From: CAYRTV01 sp964505785
GTDB lineage: Bacteria; Acidobacteriota; Aminicenantia; Aminicenantales; Aminicenantaceae
Assembly: GCA_964505785.1 (NCBI GenBank)
Contig: CAZDJZ010000007.1
Coordinates: 1 to 64,000, forward strand
Reading direction: 5' to 3'
Length of the DNA: 64,000 nucleotides
In this document: positions 26,822 through 33,866 of the stretch, piece by piece
Layout: each line of letters opens with the position of its first letter
Numbering within the stretch: the first letter of the stretch is position 1
Position numbers and translations under genes: made by a program
Notes under the pieces: model-generated
The model's input: only the letters and a program-made list of their open reading frames with translations
Databases searched by the model: none
What the model was told of the DNA's origin: nothing

Positions 26822-29800
26822 TTATTGACTCCGTCCTCTTACATGACCAATCAAACTGGGCACGGCTAGGGGGACGACATCCGGCAGCATCTTGGGCATC
26901 AGATTGTCCATCACTTTGGGCATTAAATCGGGCATTTGCTCAGCCATGTAATCCGGCATATCGATCCTTTCTTTGACCCGTTCCAGCATGACCGGCATGA
27001 CCTTCGGCATCATCTTGGGCAAAAGCCGCGGGAACAGCACCGGAAACATGGGTTTCATCATGCCGAACATGGCGTCACCGGCAATACCCATCTTGCCGAT
27101 GCCGCGCATCATTTTTCCCATACCCATGGGCATGGCGTCCAGCATCTCCGGCCACATGGTAGACATAAGATCAGCGAATCCTTCAGGGGTCATCAGGGTG
27201 ATAAACTGGTCGAATACGCCCCATTGCCGGGCGACTTCCGGACTGGGATCCTTGAATTCCTTACCCAACCCTTTGCATGCGAAGCTGGCCAGGTCATGGA
27301 TCTCCAAGTCCATCTTCTTTTTATCCCGGGTCACCCGGAATTGGACCTCGCAGCAGGGGCAAAGAGCCAAAAGGGTGTCCGCCTGGATATCCTTGACTTC
27401 ATCCATTCTGATTTCGCCGATATCCGCCGCCACTTCCGGCTCTTTGATCAGAGAGAGCACACTGCCGCAGCAGTGGCCTTCCTGTCGGTTGTGCTCCATA
27501 TCCTCAAATTTGACTCCGGGGATGGCTTGAATCACATTGCGGGGTTCATCATAGACACCGGATACGCGTCCTATATGACAGGAGTCATGCCAAGTGACTT
27601 TTTTATCAACCGGGTGAGTAAATTCAAATTCACCGGTCTTGATCTTTTCAGAAATAACTTCGCTGTAATGTTTGGTCTTGATGTCATAATCAATGCCCAG
27701 CTTCTCCGCCCAATCCTTATAGGTATGCCGCCACATCATATCGCAGGCGGGACAGGACGTGATCACCGTATCCGCGCCGGATTCCTTGACTGCGGCGATA
27801 TTCTTGCGCATGATGTCTTCAAAGACGCCCCATTTTCCCGCCACCAGCATGGGGGTGCCGCAGCAGTTTTCCTTGTTGCCCACAATCGAAAAATCTACAC
27901 CGGCGGCATCCAGCAGCGTAGTCGAAGCCTGGGCAATATCATGCTCTACATAAGACGCCGTGCAGCCGGCAAAATAGACATTATCCGCTTTCACTCCAGG
28001 GCCATGTTTGGCTTTCATCTCATCTGGGAACCACCTGGTCCGGTCTTTGCGGTAGCCGGCCCAAATATTGCCTTCGGCATTGAGCGCCGCCGCCATCATT
28101 TCAAAAGGCGGGAAGGTCAGTCTATCGTCTTCATGGATCATTTTGCCGCGAAGCTTCATCCAGGCGGGTTCGATAGGCAAAGCAGCGGAGCAGCGCAAAT
28201 TGCAGAATTCACAGGTCGTGCAGACCAGGAAGGTATCCACCATAAACTGGTCCCATTTCACCCGGCCTTCCATGTATTCCCGCAGCCAATACCATTTTCC
28301 CCTGGGAGACTGGCTCTCCCAGCCGCGGCCGTAAAACTGGTCGCATTCATCCAGGCAATACCCGCACTGGGAACAACCGTAAGCGTACCAGGCGACATCC
28401 GGCGGAATGCCTTTGACAGGCTTATCCAGCCGCTCTCCGACTTTGGTAACCACTGTATTACCGAAGGGCCGTACCACCGGTTCAAATGTTTTAGCCATAC
28501 CAAGAGCCCGGCTGACCAGATTGGACTTCATAACCTTATCCGGATTCAGCAATCCTTTGGGATCCATTTGTTTTTTGAATTTCTTAAGCCGCAGGCTGCG
28601 GTCCCGGCCCATAATTTTTTCAATTTCACGGGTAAAGTACAGCCCTGTGGAGTAAGGCCGTCCGCCGTATTTTTTGGCGATTTTAAGGACAGTCAAAACC
28701 AAGCCAAAGACAAAGTTATACGAAAACTTCCGCTGATCGCAGGGAATAAACCCCAGGATCACTGCTTCCGGCTTGCCGTCGCGGCTCTTGCGTATAATCA
28801 CCCCTTCCTTTACCACCGGCTGATTGATTTTGTTTTCGATTTCTTCCATCACATGTCCCAGCTTGTCCAGGGGGACCACCACTTCCGCCGGCACCAGGGA
28901 CGGGCCCAAACGCTTGACCACCATGAATTTGAACCGGTGCTCCCATTCGTGCTCAGCGATTTTCTGGTCCAGAATTTCGCCCTCGCATTTCTTGACGATT
29001 CCCGGGAGTTTTTTCATTATCACTTCTCGGTCTTTCTCTTTGAATGCGATCGTGGAGATATAAGCGGCAGGCAGAATCACTCTTTCTTCCACCGGATGCC
29101 CGTGATGCATCATCAGCGGCGCCCGGTTTTTCATCTCCGCCATACGGGGATTGATGAACACCACCGACCAAATCGGCAGGTCTTGATCAATAAAGTCTTG
29201 GAAAATGCGTGATACGGTAAAAGCATCCGGACAGGCGACAGCCGCGACACCTATGTCTTCTTTTTTCTGAACCTTAAGGGTCACTTCACTGATAAATCCG
29301 GTGGTCCCTTCAGCTTCCGCAATCAAATCCAGGTCATTGCCGCGGAATTCTTTTACCTCTCCCCCCGGCATAACCGCCCGGGCGCTGACCACGTTTTCGG
29401 GAAACCAGCCGTACTGATACGAACCAATGCCGGCTCCGCCTTGAGCCAGCCATCCCCCGACGGAAGAAGATGGATAACTGGTGGGGTAAAGACGTATTTC
29501 CAATCCGCTGGATTTCAGCTTCCGGTCCAGCTGCTCCCACGTGATTCCGGGCTGAACCGTGACTTCTTCTTTGTCCGCATCCACGGATAAAACATCCTTC
29601 ATATAATAAAAATCCACCACAATGCCGTTGCGGGTGGGAATGATCCCGCCGTATCCAGAGGAGGCTTTGCCGCGGGGGACCAGATTGATCTTTTCCTCGG
29701 CGGCCCAGCGCATGAGCTCGGAGAGCTGGTCTTCACTTTTCGGCTGCACCACAGCCGCCGGGATGGTGTTCCCGACCAGGGGTTTGAACAGACCGGGAAT

Positions 29801-29908
29801 TGCGGCGATATCATGGCTGTACAGCCGCCGTTCCACCGGGTTGAAATTCACCCTGTCTTGAAAGGTATCTTCCAGCCAAGTCCGGTTGCTTTTATTCAGT
29901 TTGGACAT
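26822..29908 (-). CDS. GlcD-GlcF fusion: FAD-linked oxidase with Fe-S/CCG domains
   Basis: A 1028-residue flavin/iron-sulfur dehydrogenase joining the two subunits of glycolate or D-lactate oxidase. Order: FAD_binding_4 domain (about 40-215, LVPRGKASSGYGG, YPSSSVGGWLAQGGAGIG), FAD-oxidase C domain (about 220-470), two 4Fe-4S motifs (CSQCGYCLDEC and CTTCEFCNLRC, about 515-595), two CCG cysteine-rich domains (ENCCGTP and GHCCGS) typical of LldE/GlcF/HdrD electron transfer. The last about 130 residues are an unusual Met/Pro-rich tail. Likely oxidises a 2-hydroxy acid and passes electrons to quinone. GGGAGA precedes the ATG. With LarA in the same window, D-lactate is a reasonable substrate guess. 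Confidence 0.88.
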   Translation of the reverse strand: MSKLNKSNRTWLEDTFQDRVNFNPVERRLYSHDIAAIPGLFKPLVGNTIPAAVVQPKSEDQLSELMRWAAEEKINLVPRGKASSGYGGIIPTRNGIVVDFYYMKDVLSVDADKEEVTVQPGITWEQLDRKLKSSGLEIRLYPTSYPSSSVGGWLAQGGAGIGSYQYGWFPENVVSARAVMPGGEVKEFRGNDLDLIAEAEGTTGFISEVTLKVQKKEDIGVAAVACPDAFTVSRIFQDFIDQDLPIWSVVFINPRMAEMKNRAPLMMHHGHPVEERVILPAAYISTIAFKEKDREVIMKKLPGIVKKCEGEILDQKIAEHEWEHRFKFMVVKRLGPSLVPAEVVVPLDKLGHVMEEIENKINQPVVKEGVIIRKSRDGKPEAVILGFIPCDQRKFSYNFVFGLVLTVLKIAKKYGGRPYSTGLYFTREIEKIMGRDRSLRLKKFKKQMDPKGLLNPDKVMKSNLVSRALGMAKTFEPVVRPFGNTVVTKVGERLDKPVKGIPPDVAWYAYGCSQCGYCLDECDQFYGRGWESQSPRGKWYWLREYMEGRVKWDQFMVDTFLVCTTCEFCNLRCSAALPIEPAWMKLRGKMIHEDDRLTFPPFEMMAAALNAEGNIWAGYRKDRTRWFPDEMKAKHGPGVKADNVYFAGCTASYVEHDIAQASTTLLDAAGVDFSIVGNKENCCGTPMLVAGKWGVFEDIMRKNIAAVKESGADTVITSCPACDMMWRHTYKDWAEKLGIDYDIKTKHYSEVISEKIKTGEFEFTHPVDKKVTWHDSCHIGRVSGVYDEPRNVIQAIPGVKFEDMEHNRQEGHCCGSVLSLIKEPEVAADIGEIRMDEVKDIQADTLLALCPCCEVQFRVTRDKKKMDLEIHDLASFACKGLGKEFKDPSPEVARQWGVFDQFITLMTPEGFADLMSTMWPEMLDAMPMGMGKMMRGIGKMGIAGDAMFGMMKPMFPVLFPRLLPKMMPKVMPVMLERVKERIDMPDYMAEQMPDLMPKVMDNLMPKMLPDVVPLAVPSLIGHVRGRSQ

Positions 29909-29937
29909 AATATTTCTCCCTGACTATTCTTATAATT

Positions 29938-29959
29938 TTAATATATTATAATATATTAA
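29938..29959. repeat. Perfect 22-bp A/T palindrome
   Basis: TTAATATATTATAATATATT plus AA reads the same on both strands. It contains the -10 hexamer of the promoter at 29945-29973, so it may be an operator or simply an easily melted start region. Confidence 0.6.
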
Positions 29960-29973
29960 TACGTTCATGGCAA
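29945..29973 (-). promoter_or_regulatory. Promoter of the GlcD-GlcF fusion gene
   Basis: Minus-strand TTGCCA (29973-29968) and TATAAT (29950-29945) are separated by exactly 17 bases. The predicted start lies near 29938, about 30 bases ahead of the ATG at 29908. Confidence 0.65.
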
Positions 29974-29997
29974 TTAAAAACCAGTTCCAATTCACAA

Positions 29998-30269
29998 TTA
30001 GGAGCGTTTGTAGATTTTTTTCTATGGCCACTAGCAAGAACCAGGACAACAACCCGCTGGTCCTGTATATCGCAGATAATCCGGTAATCCCCTATGCGGT
30101 ACCGTCAAAATCCAGCATGAGATCCCTTTAAAGACTCACCAAAATGCCTCGGATTCTTGCATCCTCCAAGGCGTTCCTTCAGCCAGTCAAGAATCCGTTT
30201 CTGGGCCGGGCGGTCCAGTTTCCGCAGCTGCCGCTCAGCGATATTGCTGATTCTAACCGTCCACGGCAA
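29998..30269 (-). pseudogene. Decayed RelE/ParE-type toxin (nonsense mutation and frameshift)
   Basis: Reading from a TTG at 30269 (after AAGGAAAGAG) gives MPWTVRISNIAERQLRKLD, then RPAQKRILDWLKERLGG and HFGESLKGSHAGF. A TGA stop (30107-30105) sits where RelE proteins have a conserved Trp (FWRYRVGDYRI). After the stop the frame goes on [16 protein letters not shown] and [13 protein letters not shown], the usual end of the family. A run of seven A (minus strand) then appears one base short: adding one A gives KKIYKRS and a stop at 29998, the expected C-terminus. Total length with that base would be 90 codons, normal for RelE. The two lesions indicate an inactive toxin next to an intact antitoxin. 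Confidence 0.8.
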
Positions 30270-30465
30270 GCTCTTTCCTTAACTGCTTAAGCGATTTACC
30301 GCTTTCCATTTGAGACAGAGACTCTTTCGCCAGTTGCAGATCCTCATTATCTTCCAGGTACCGGATAATCGCCTCCCGGACAATAGCGCTTCGATTGCTT
30401 CCTTTTTCTTTAGCCAGCAAGTCGATTTCTTTTTCCAGTTCTTTATCCAAACGTATCGCCAGCAT
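30253..30465 (-). CDS. Ribbon-helix-helix antitoxin (RelB/CopG-like)
   Basis: A 70-residue protein with an N-terminal ribbon-helix-helix DNA-binding domain (LAIRLDKELEKEIDLLAK, then SNRSAIVREAIIRYLED) and an acidic/helical tail that would wrap the toxin. It belongs to the antitoxins paired with RelE-type toxins. Its 3' end overlaps the toxin start by 17 bases, the usual arrangement. The ribosome-binding site AAGGGGGG is strong. An inverted repeat (TTATAC/GTATAA) upstream is a plausible autoregulatory operator. Because the toxin reading frame is broken, this looks like an orphan antitoxin. Confidence 0.85.
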   Translation of the reverse strand: MLAIRLDKELEKEIDLLAKEKGSNRSAIVREAIIRYLEDNEDLQLAKESLSQMESGKSLKQLRKELAVDG

Positions 30466-30477
30466 GGTTCCCCCCTT

Positions 30478-30501
30478 TTATACTATGTATAACAAGTATA
30501 A
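30478..30501. promoter_or_regulatory. Candidate antitoxin operator
   Basis: Inverted arms TTATAC (30478-30483) and GTATAA (30496-30501) with a 12-base centre lie 13 bases upstream of the antitoxin ATG. Several TATA-like hexamers fall inside. This is the position expected for autorepression by a ribbon-helix-helix antitoxin. Confidence 0.5.
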
Positions 30502-30528
30502 TTTGATCTGTCCATCAGAAAAGAAGTT

Positions 30529-31635
30529 TCAGGTGAAAACCTGGCGCTGGAGCTCGGCGGCGCGTATGCGGTCTTCCTGCGGGATAACACCGATACCTGG
30601 GCCGTCCGGCACGGGTATAGTGCCGCGGGATGTCAGTTCGAATGCGGGTTCCACCAGGTCGATTCCAAAATAACGGCGGCTGGCGGAGATGTCATTAGGA
30701 AACAGGAAATTCGGCAATGCCGCCAGGTGAACATTATGCGCACGGCCGATTCCGGATTCCAGCATACCGCCGCACCACACGGGAATTTTTTTCTCCCGGC
30801 AAAAGTCATGAATGCGGCGCGATTCCAGAATACCCCCCACCCGGCCGACTTTTATGTTGATGATGCGGGCGCTTTTCATCTCCCAGGCCCAGCGCGCGGA
30901 ATCCTCAGATTTAATGCTTTCATCCAGGCAGACAGGAGTTTTGATCTCTTTCTGCAGGCGGCTATGGTCCCATAAATCCTCCCCGGAAAAAGGCTGCTCA
31001 AGCATCAGCAGGTTGTACTCATCCAGCCTGCGCAATTGGTCCAAATCAGCAATGGTGTAAGCGGCGTTGGCGTCCGCCTGCAGCGGAACATCCGGGAACG
31101 CCTCCCGAACCGCCGCCACAGCATCTATATCCCACCCCGGCTTGATTTTGAGTTTAAACCGGAGATAGCCCAGGCTTTGAAATTCCCGCACTCTGTCCAC
31201 CAGATGAGGAATTTCATCCTGAATGCCGATGCTTACCCCGGCCGGTATTTCCAGGCGGGACGCGCCGTATAAACGGCTGAGGGAAACCCCGGCTTTTTTG
31301 GCTTTCAGGTCCCACAGCGCCGATTCCAGTCCGGCCTTGGCCATAGAGTGGCCATTGTAAATCGAGGCAGCCTGAATAAAATTCTCCGGCTCTTCCAATT
31401 TCATATCAAAAACCATAGGAATAAGCACTTCTTTGAAGACCGACCAGGCAGTGGAATTGGTTTCATAGCTGTAAAGCGGCAGCCGGTCCGCCGTCACCTC
31501 GCCGTATCCTATGACCGCCTGGGAATAGACCTTCACTAAAATAAAAGTCTTGTTGATCTCCCGGCCGAAGCTGGTTTCAAAATAATGCCGGTAGGGCATC
31601 TGCAAAAGAATCAGTTCTATCCGGTCGACAGCCAT
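30529..31635 (-). CDS. menC: o-Succinylbenzoate synthase / N-acylamino-acid racemase
   Basis: Enolase-superfamily enzyme of 368 residues. Catalytic and metal residues fall almost exactly where the characterised NSAR/OSBS subgroup has them: KxK with Lys161 and Lys163 in FKLKIK, Asp188, Glu213, Asp238 and Lys262 (NIKVGRVGG). Further signatures are CLDESI, IPVWCGGMLESGIGRA and the C-terminal VPDGPGIGV. Members either dehydrate SHCHC to o-succinylbenzoate (menaquinone pathway) or racemise N-acylamino acids, and some do both. UbiE and UbiA in the window favour MenC; the neighbouring racemase- and hydantoinase-type genes leave the racemase role open. GGAGG lies six bases before the ATG. Confidence 0.87.
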   Translation of the reverse strand: MAVDRIELILLQMPYRHYFETSFGREINKTFILVKVYSQAVIGYGEVTADRLPLYSYETNSTAWSVFKEVLIPMVFDMKLEEPENFIQAASIYNGHSMAKAGLESALWDLKAKKAGVSLSRLYGASRLEIPAGVSIGIQDEIPHLVDRVREFQSLGYLRFKLKIKPGWDIDAVAAVREAFPDVPLQADANAAYTIADLDQLRRLDEYNLLMLEQPFSGEDLWDHSRLQKEIKTPVCLDESIKSEDSARWAWEMKSARIINIKVGRVGGILESRRIHDFCREKKIPVWCGGMLESGIGRAHNVHLAALPNFLFPNDISASRRYFGIDLVEPAFELTSRGTIPVPDGPGIGVIPQEDRIRAAELQRQVFT

Positions 31636-31913
31636 CTGTCCTCCAGTAACATAATTTTATCATATAACCTGCGGCCTGGCCTCCATATTTTATTCAAAGC
31701 CAATAAAATACTAAAACGATCCTCTTTAATAAATGCGTTAAAGTTCCTTTTTTACTGCAAAAAATGAGCTTTAAAGATGATAATTCATTTCCAATGACTA
31801 GAAATCCTTAGATGCGTTTTCCAAGGCTGAAAAAGGCTTTTTAAGGTCCTTATTTCAGACATTGAGAAGGCTAAACTACTCATTATAATGAAGATTTAGC
31901 GGCCAGACCGCGG
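31636..31913. other. Gene-free AT-rich interval
   Basis: 278 bp between menC and the glycosyltransferase gene. It is AT-rich, with no repeat-family member, ORF or clear hairpin seen. The menC promoter must lie in its first part. Confidence 0.5.
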
Positions 31914-33029
31914 TTAGGATAAAGTAAAATGAATCCGTTTTTTTTCGGCTAGGCGTTCGTATTCACGGATGATTTTTTCTGCCATGCCGGAGGCGGAAAA
32001 CTTGTCATGCACCAGCTTGTAACCGTTTTCCGCCAGCTTTTGAGCAAATTTACGGTCTTCGTACACACGCAGGATGGCTTCGGCCAGACTTTTAGGATTT
32101 TTAGGCGGGACCAGCAGGCCAGTCTCTTCATGTATCACCAATTCCGGAATACCGCCGGCTTGGGTGGCCACTACCGGCAGGCGGCTGGCCATGGCGTCCA
32201 AAATGCTGCTGCCCAGCCCCTCTTTATAGGAAGACAGAACAAATAAATCCAGAGATGCCAGGACCCGGGGGACATCATCGCGAAAGCCCATGAAAAAGAC
32301 CATATTGTCGACCTTGGTTTCTTTAGCCTGGCGGGTCAATTCCAGCTGGAGCGGCCCTTCGCCGACAATAATCAACTTGACAGCCGGGGCTTTTTCCTTT
32401 AAAACCTCCATCGCCTGAATCAGATATTTATGTCCCTTATGGTCGGCCAGGTGGGCCACAATCCCAACCAGAAAATCATTATCGGCAAAATTCAATTCCT
32501 GGTGGAGATAATACTTGTCACGTTCTTCTTCAAACGGAGAGTAGTCAATACCTGAAGGCACCACCCGGATCTTCCAGTCCGGGATACCGCTCTGGACGAG
32601 AACTCTTTTGACTTCTTCAGAAACCGCAATGATCAAATCAATGTTATCAACATATTTTTTTCGAGTAAAAAAATTATTCTTTACCGGGAAATCCACCCGG
32701 CGGGAGACTATTCGAATAGGAACCTTGGCCCGGGATGCGGCCGCAGCGGCAATAGCGGCCGAATGGGCATCGTGGCTGTGGACCAGCCGGCATTTGGCTT
32801 TTTTCATAGCCCGGCCCAGCTTGAAAATCGCCCTCAGATCGGCCTCGCTGCCCATTTTCAGCGGGTAGACCGGCAATCCCTCCGCTTCCGCTTTCCGGTG
32901 AAGGGGAGAATCAGGCTGCACATAAAACCGGAAACCATATCCCTTTCTTTTAAGTTCCCGGGTTAAAAAAAACGCCTGCCTTTGTCCCCCTCTCCATTCT
33001 TTTCCCGCGTCAATTTGGAACAGACTCAA
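31914..33029 (-). CDS. Glycosyltransferase family 4
   Basis: A GT-B fold sugar transferase of 371 residues using a nucleotide sugar, cytoplasmic face of the membrane. N-terminal acceptor side: FQIDAGKEWRGGQRQ with the glycine loop; VHSHDAHSAAIAAAAA; C-terminal donor site: LVGIVAHLADHKGHKYLIQA, IIVGEGPLQ, then the E-x7-E region YKEGLGSSILDAMASRLPVV. I start at a TTG (33029) preceded by AAGGAGAG; conservation begins right after it, and an upstream ATG at 33092 has no support. The start overlaps the upstream GT2 gene by 20 bases, so the pair is co-translated. Acceptor unknown; probably lipopolysaccharide-core or exopolysaccharide synthesis. Confidence 0.87.
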   Translation of the reverse strand: MSLFQIDAGKEWRGGQRQAFFLTRELKRKGYGFRFYVQPDSPLHRKAEAEGLPVYPLKMGSEADLRAIFKLGRAMKKAKCRLVHSHDAHSAAIAAAAASRAKVPIRIVSRRVDFPVKNNFFTRKKYVDNIDLIIAVSEEVKRVLVQSGIPDWKIRVVPSGIDYSPFEEERDKYYLHQELNFADNDFLVGIVAHLADHKGHKYLIQAMEVLKEKAPAVKLIIVGEGPLQLELTRQAKETKVDNMVFFMGFRDDVPRVLASLDLFVLSSYKEGLGSSILDAMASRLPVVATQAGGIPELVIHEETGLLVPPKNPKSLAEAILRVYEDRKFAQKLAENGYKLVHDKFSASGMAEKIIREYERLAEKKRIHFTLS

Positions 33030-33783
33030 TCCGCTCTCCTTTCTTCCAGATCTCCTTAAGTTTGGCATAGCGCGTGAATATGGCATATCCATTGAGAACT
33101 GCGATCACCAGCCCGGGGAATCCATCCAGGAATCCCGCCTTCAGAAAGTAGGTCCGGACAAACCGGACGGGCGGCAGAAACAGCAAGTGCAGCCAGCGGG
33201 CTTTTTTTCCGGCGGCATAGAGCTTCTGCGCTCCTAGCCCGGAAAAACGGTTGATCCGCTGCATATGATCGGTTATGTCCCGGTAAGTGAAATGATGAAG
33301 ATCGCCGCGGAGTTTAATGACATTACCGTCCAGTTTAAGTTTCTCGTGCACATACGGACCTTCCCATCTGGCTTTATCCTTGCGGAACAGGCGGATTTTG
33401 CGGTCCGGATACCAACCCGAATGCCGGATCCAGCGCCCCAGGTAAAAGACCCGGCGCGGCATGGAAAAGGCATCAGCTTGCGGTTCCCGGCCTTTAAGCC
33501 GGATAATCTCGGTTTTAAGCTGAGGGGACAAGCATTCATCCGAATCCAAGCTCAGAATCCAGGGATGAGACACCTTCTCATTGGCCCAGTTTTTCTGGTC
33601 GGCATAATTGGTCCACTTTCGCTGGAAAACTTTGTCGGTATATTTTTCAGCGGTTCTCACGGTTCCGTCCGTGCTGTAACTGTCCACAACCACAATCTCG
33701 GAGACTATGCCCTCCAGGCTTTTCAGCGCCCGTGCCAGCCGCTTCTCCTCGTTGTATGTGATAATAACCGCAGATATTTCCAT
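33010..33783 (-). CDS. Glycosyltransferase family 2 (WaaE/KdtX-like)
   Basis: A 257-residue GT-A fold transferase. Motifs: MEISAVIITYNEEKRL, VVDSYSTDGT, the metal-binding LDSDE, and WILSLDSDECLSPQL; the middle (RWEGPYVHEKL, DLHHFTYRD) is characteristic of the WaaE/KdtX group that adds a sugar to the lipopolysaccharide inner core. The ATG at 33783 is used (GAGG six bases upstream); in-frame GTG at 33807 and ATG at 33792 are alternatives. A C-terminal hydrophobic stretch (PPVRFVRTYFLKAGFLDG) suggests membrane association. It overlaps the GT4 gene and is divergent from the GT-C-like gene. Confidence 0.88.
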   Translation of the reverse strand: MEISAVIITYNEEKRLARALKSLEGIVSEIVVVDSYSTDGTVRTAEKYTDKVFQRKWTNYADQKNWANEKVSHPWILSLDSDECLSPQLKTEIIRLKGREPQADAFSMPRRVFYLGRWIRHSGWYPDRKIRLFRKDKARWEGPYVHEKLKLDGNVIKLRGDLHHFTYRDITDHMQRINRFSGLGAQKLYAAGKKARWLHLLFLPPVRFVRTYFLKAGFLDGFPGLVIAVLNGYAIFTRYAKLKEIWKKGERIESVPN

Positions 33784-33828
33784 GAGCCTCATTTTATCAC
33801 AATTCACGTCCTGTTTGTATGGTAGGGG

Positions 33829-33857
33829 TTGACCAAAAATCCTGCGGGGTTTAAAGT
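33829..33857 (+). promoter_or_regulatory. Promoter of the GT-C-like membrane protein gene
   Basis: TTGACC (33829-33834) and TAAAGT (33852-33857) with 17-base spacing. The start would be at about 33864, almost at the ATG at 33867, so the transcript would have little or no leader. Confidence 0.5.
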
Positions 33858-33866
33858 ACTTTTGTC

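Noticed and set aside
26936..29212. A 758-codon open frame on the plus strand opposite the GlcD-GlcF gene
   Set aside because: Its product is His/Phe/Arg-rich with no family pattern, and it is fully inside a clear minus-strand gene; the long frame follows from the codon bias of that gene.
30105..30107. Selenocysteine or TGA recoding in the toxin
   Set aside because: RelE has Trp at this place, a second lesion lies downstream, no SECIS-like hairpin was seen, and TGA is used as stop by many other genes in the window.
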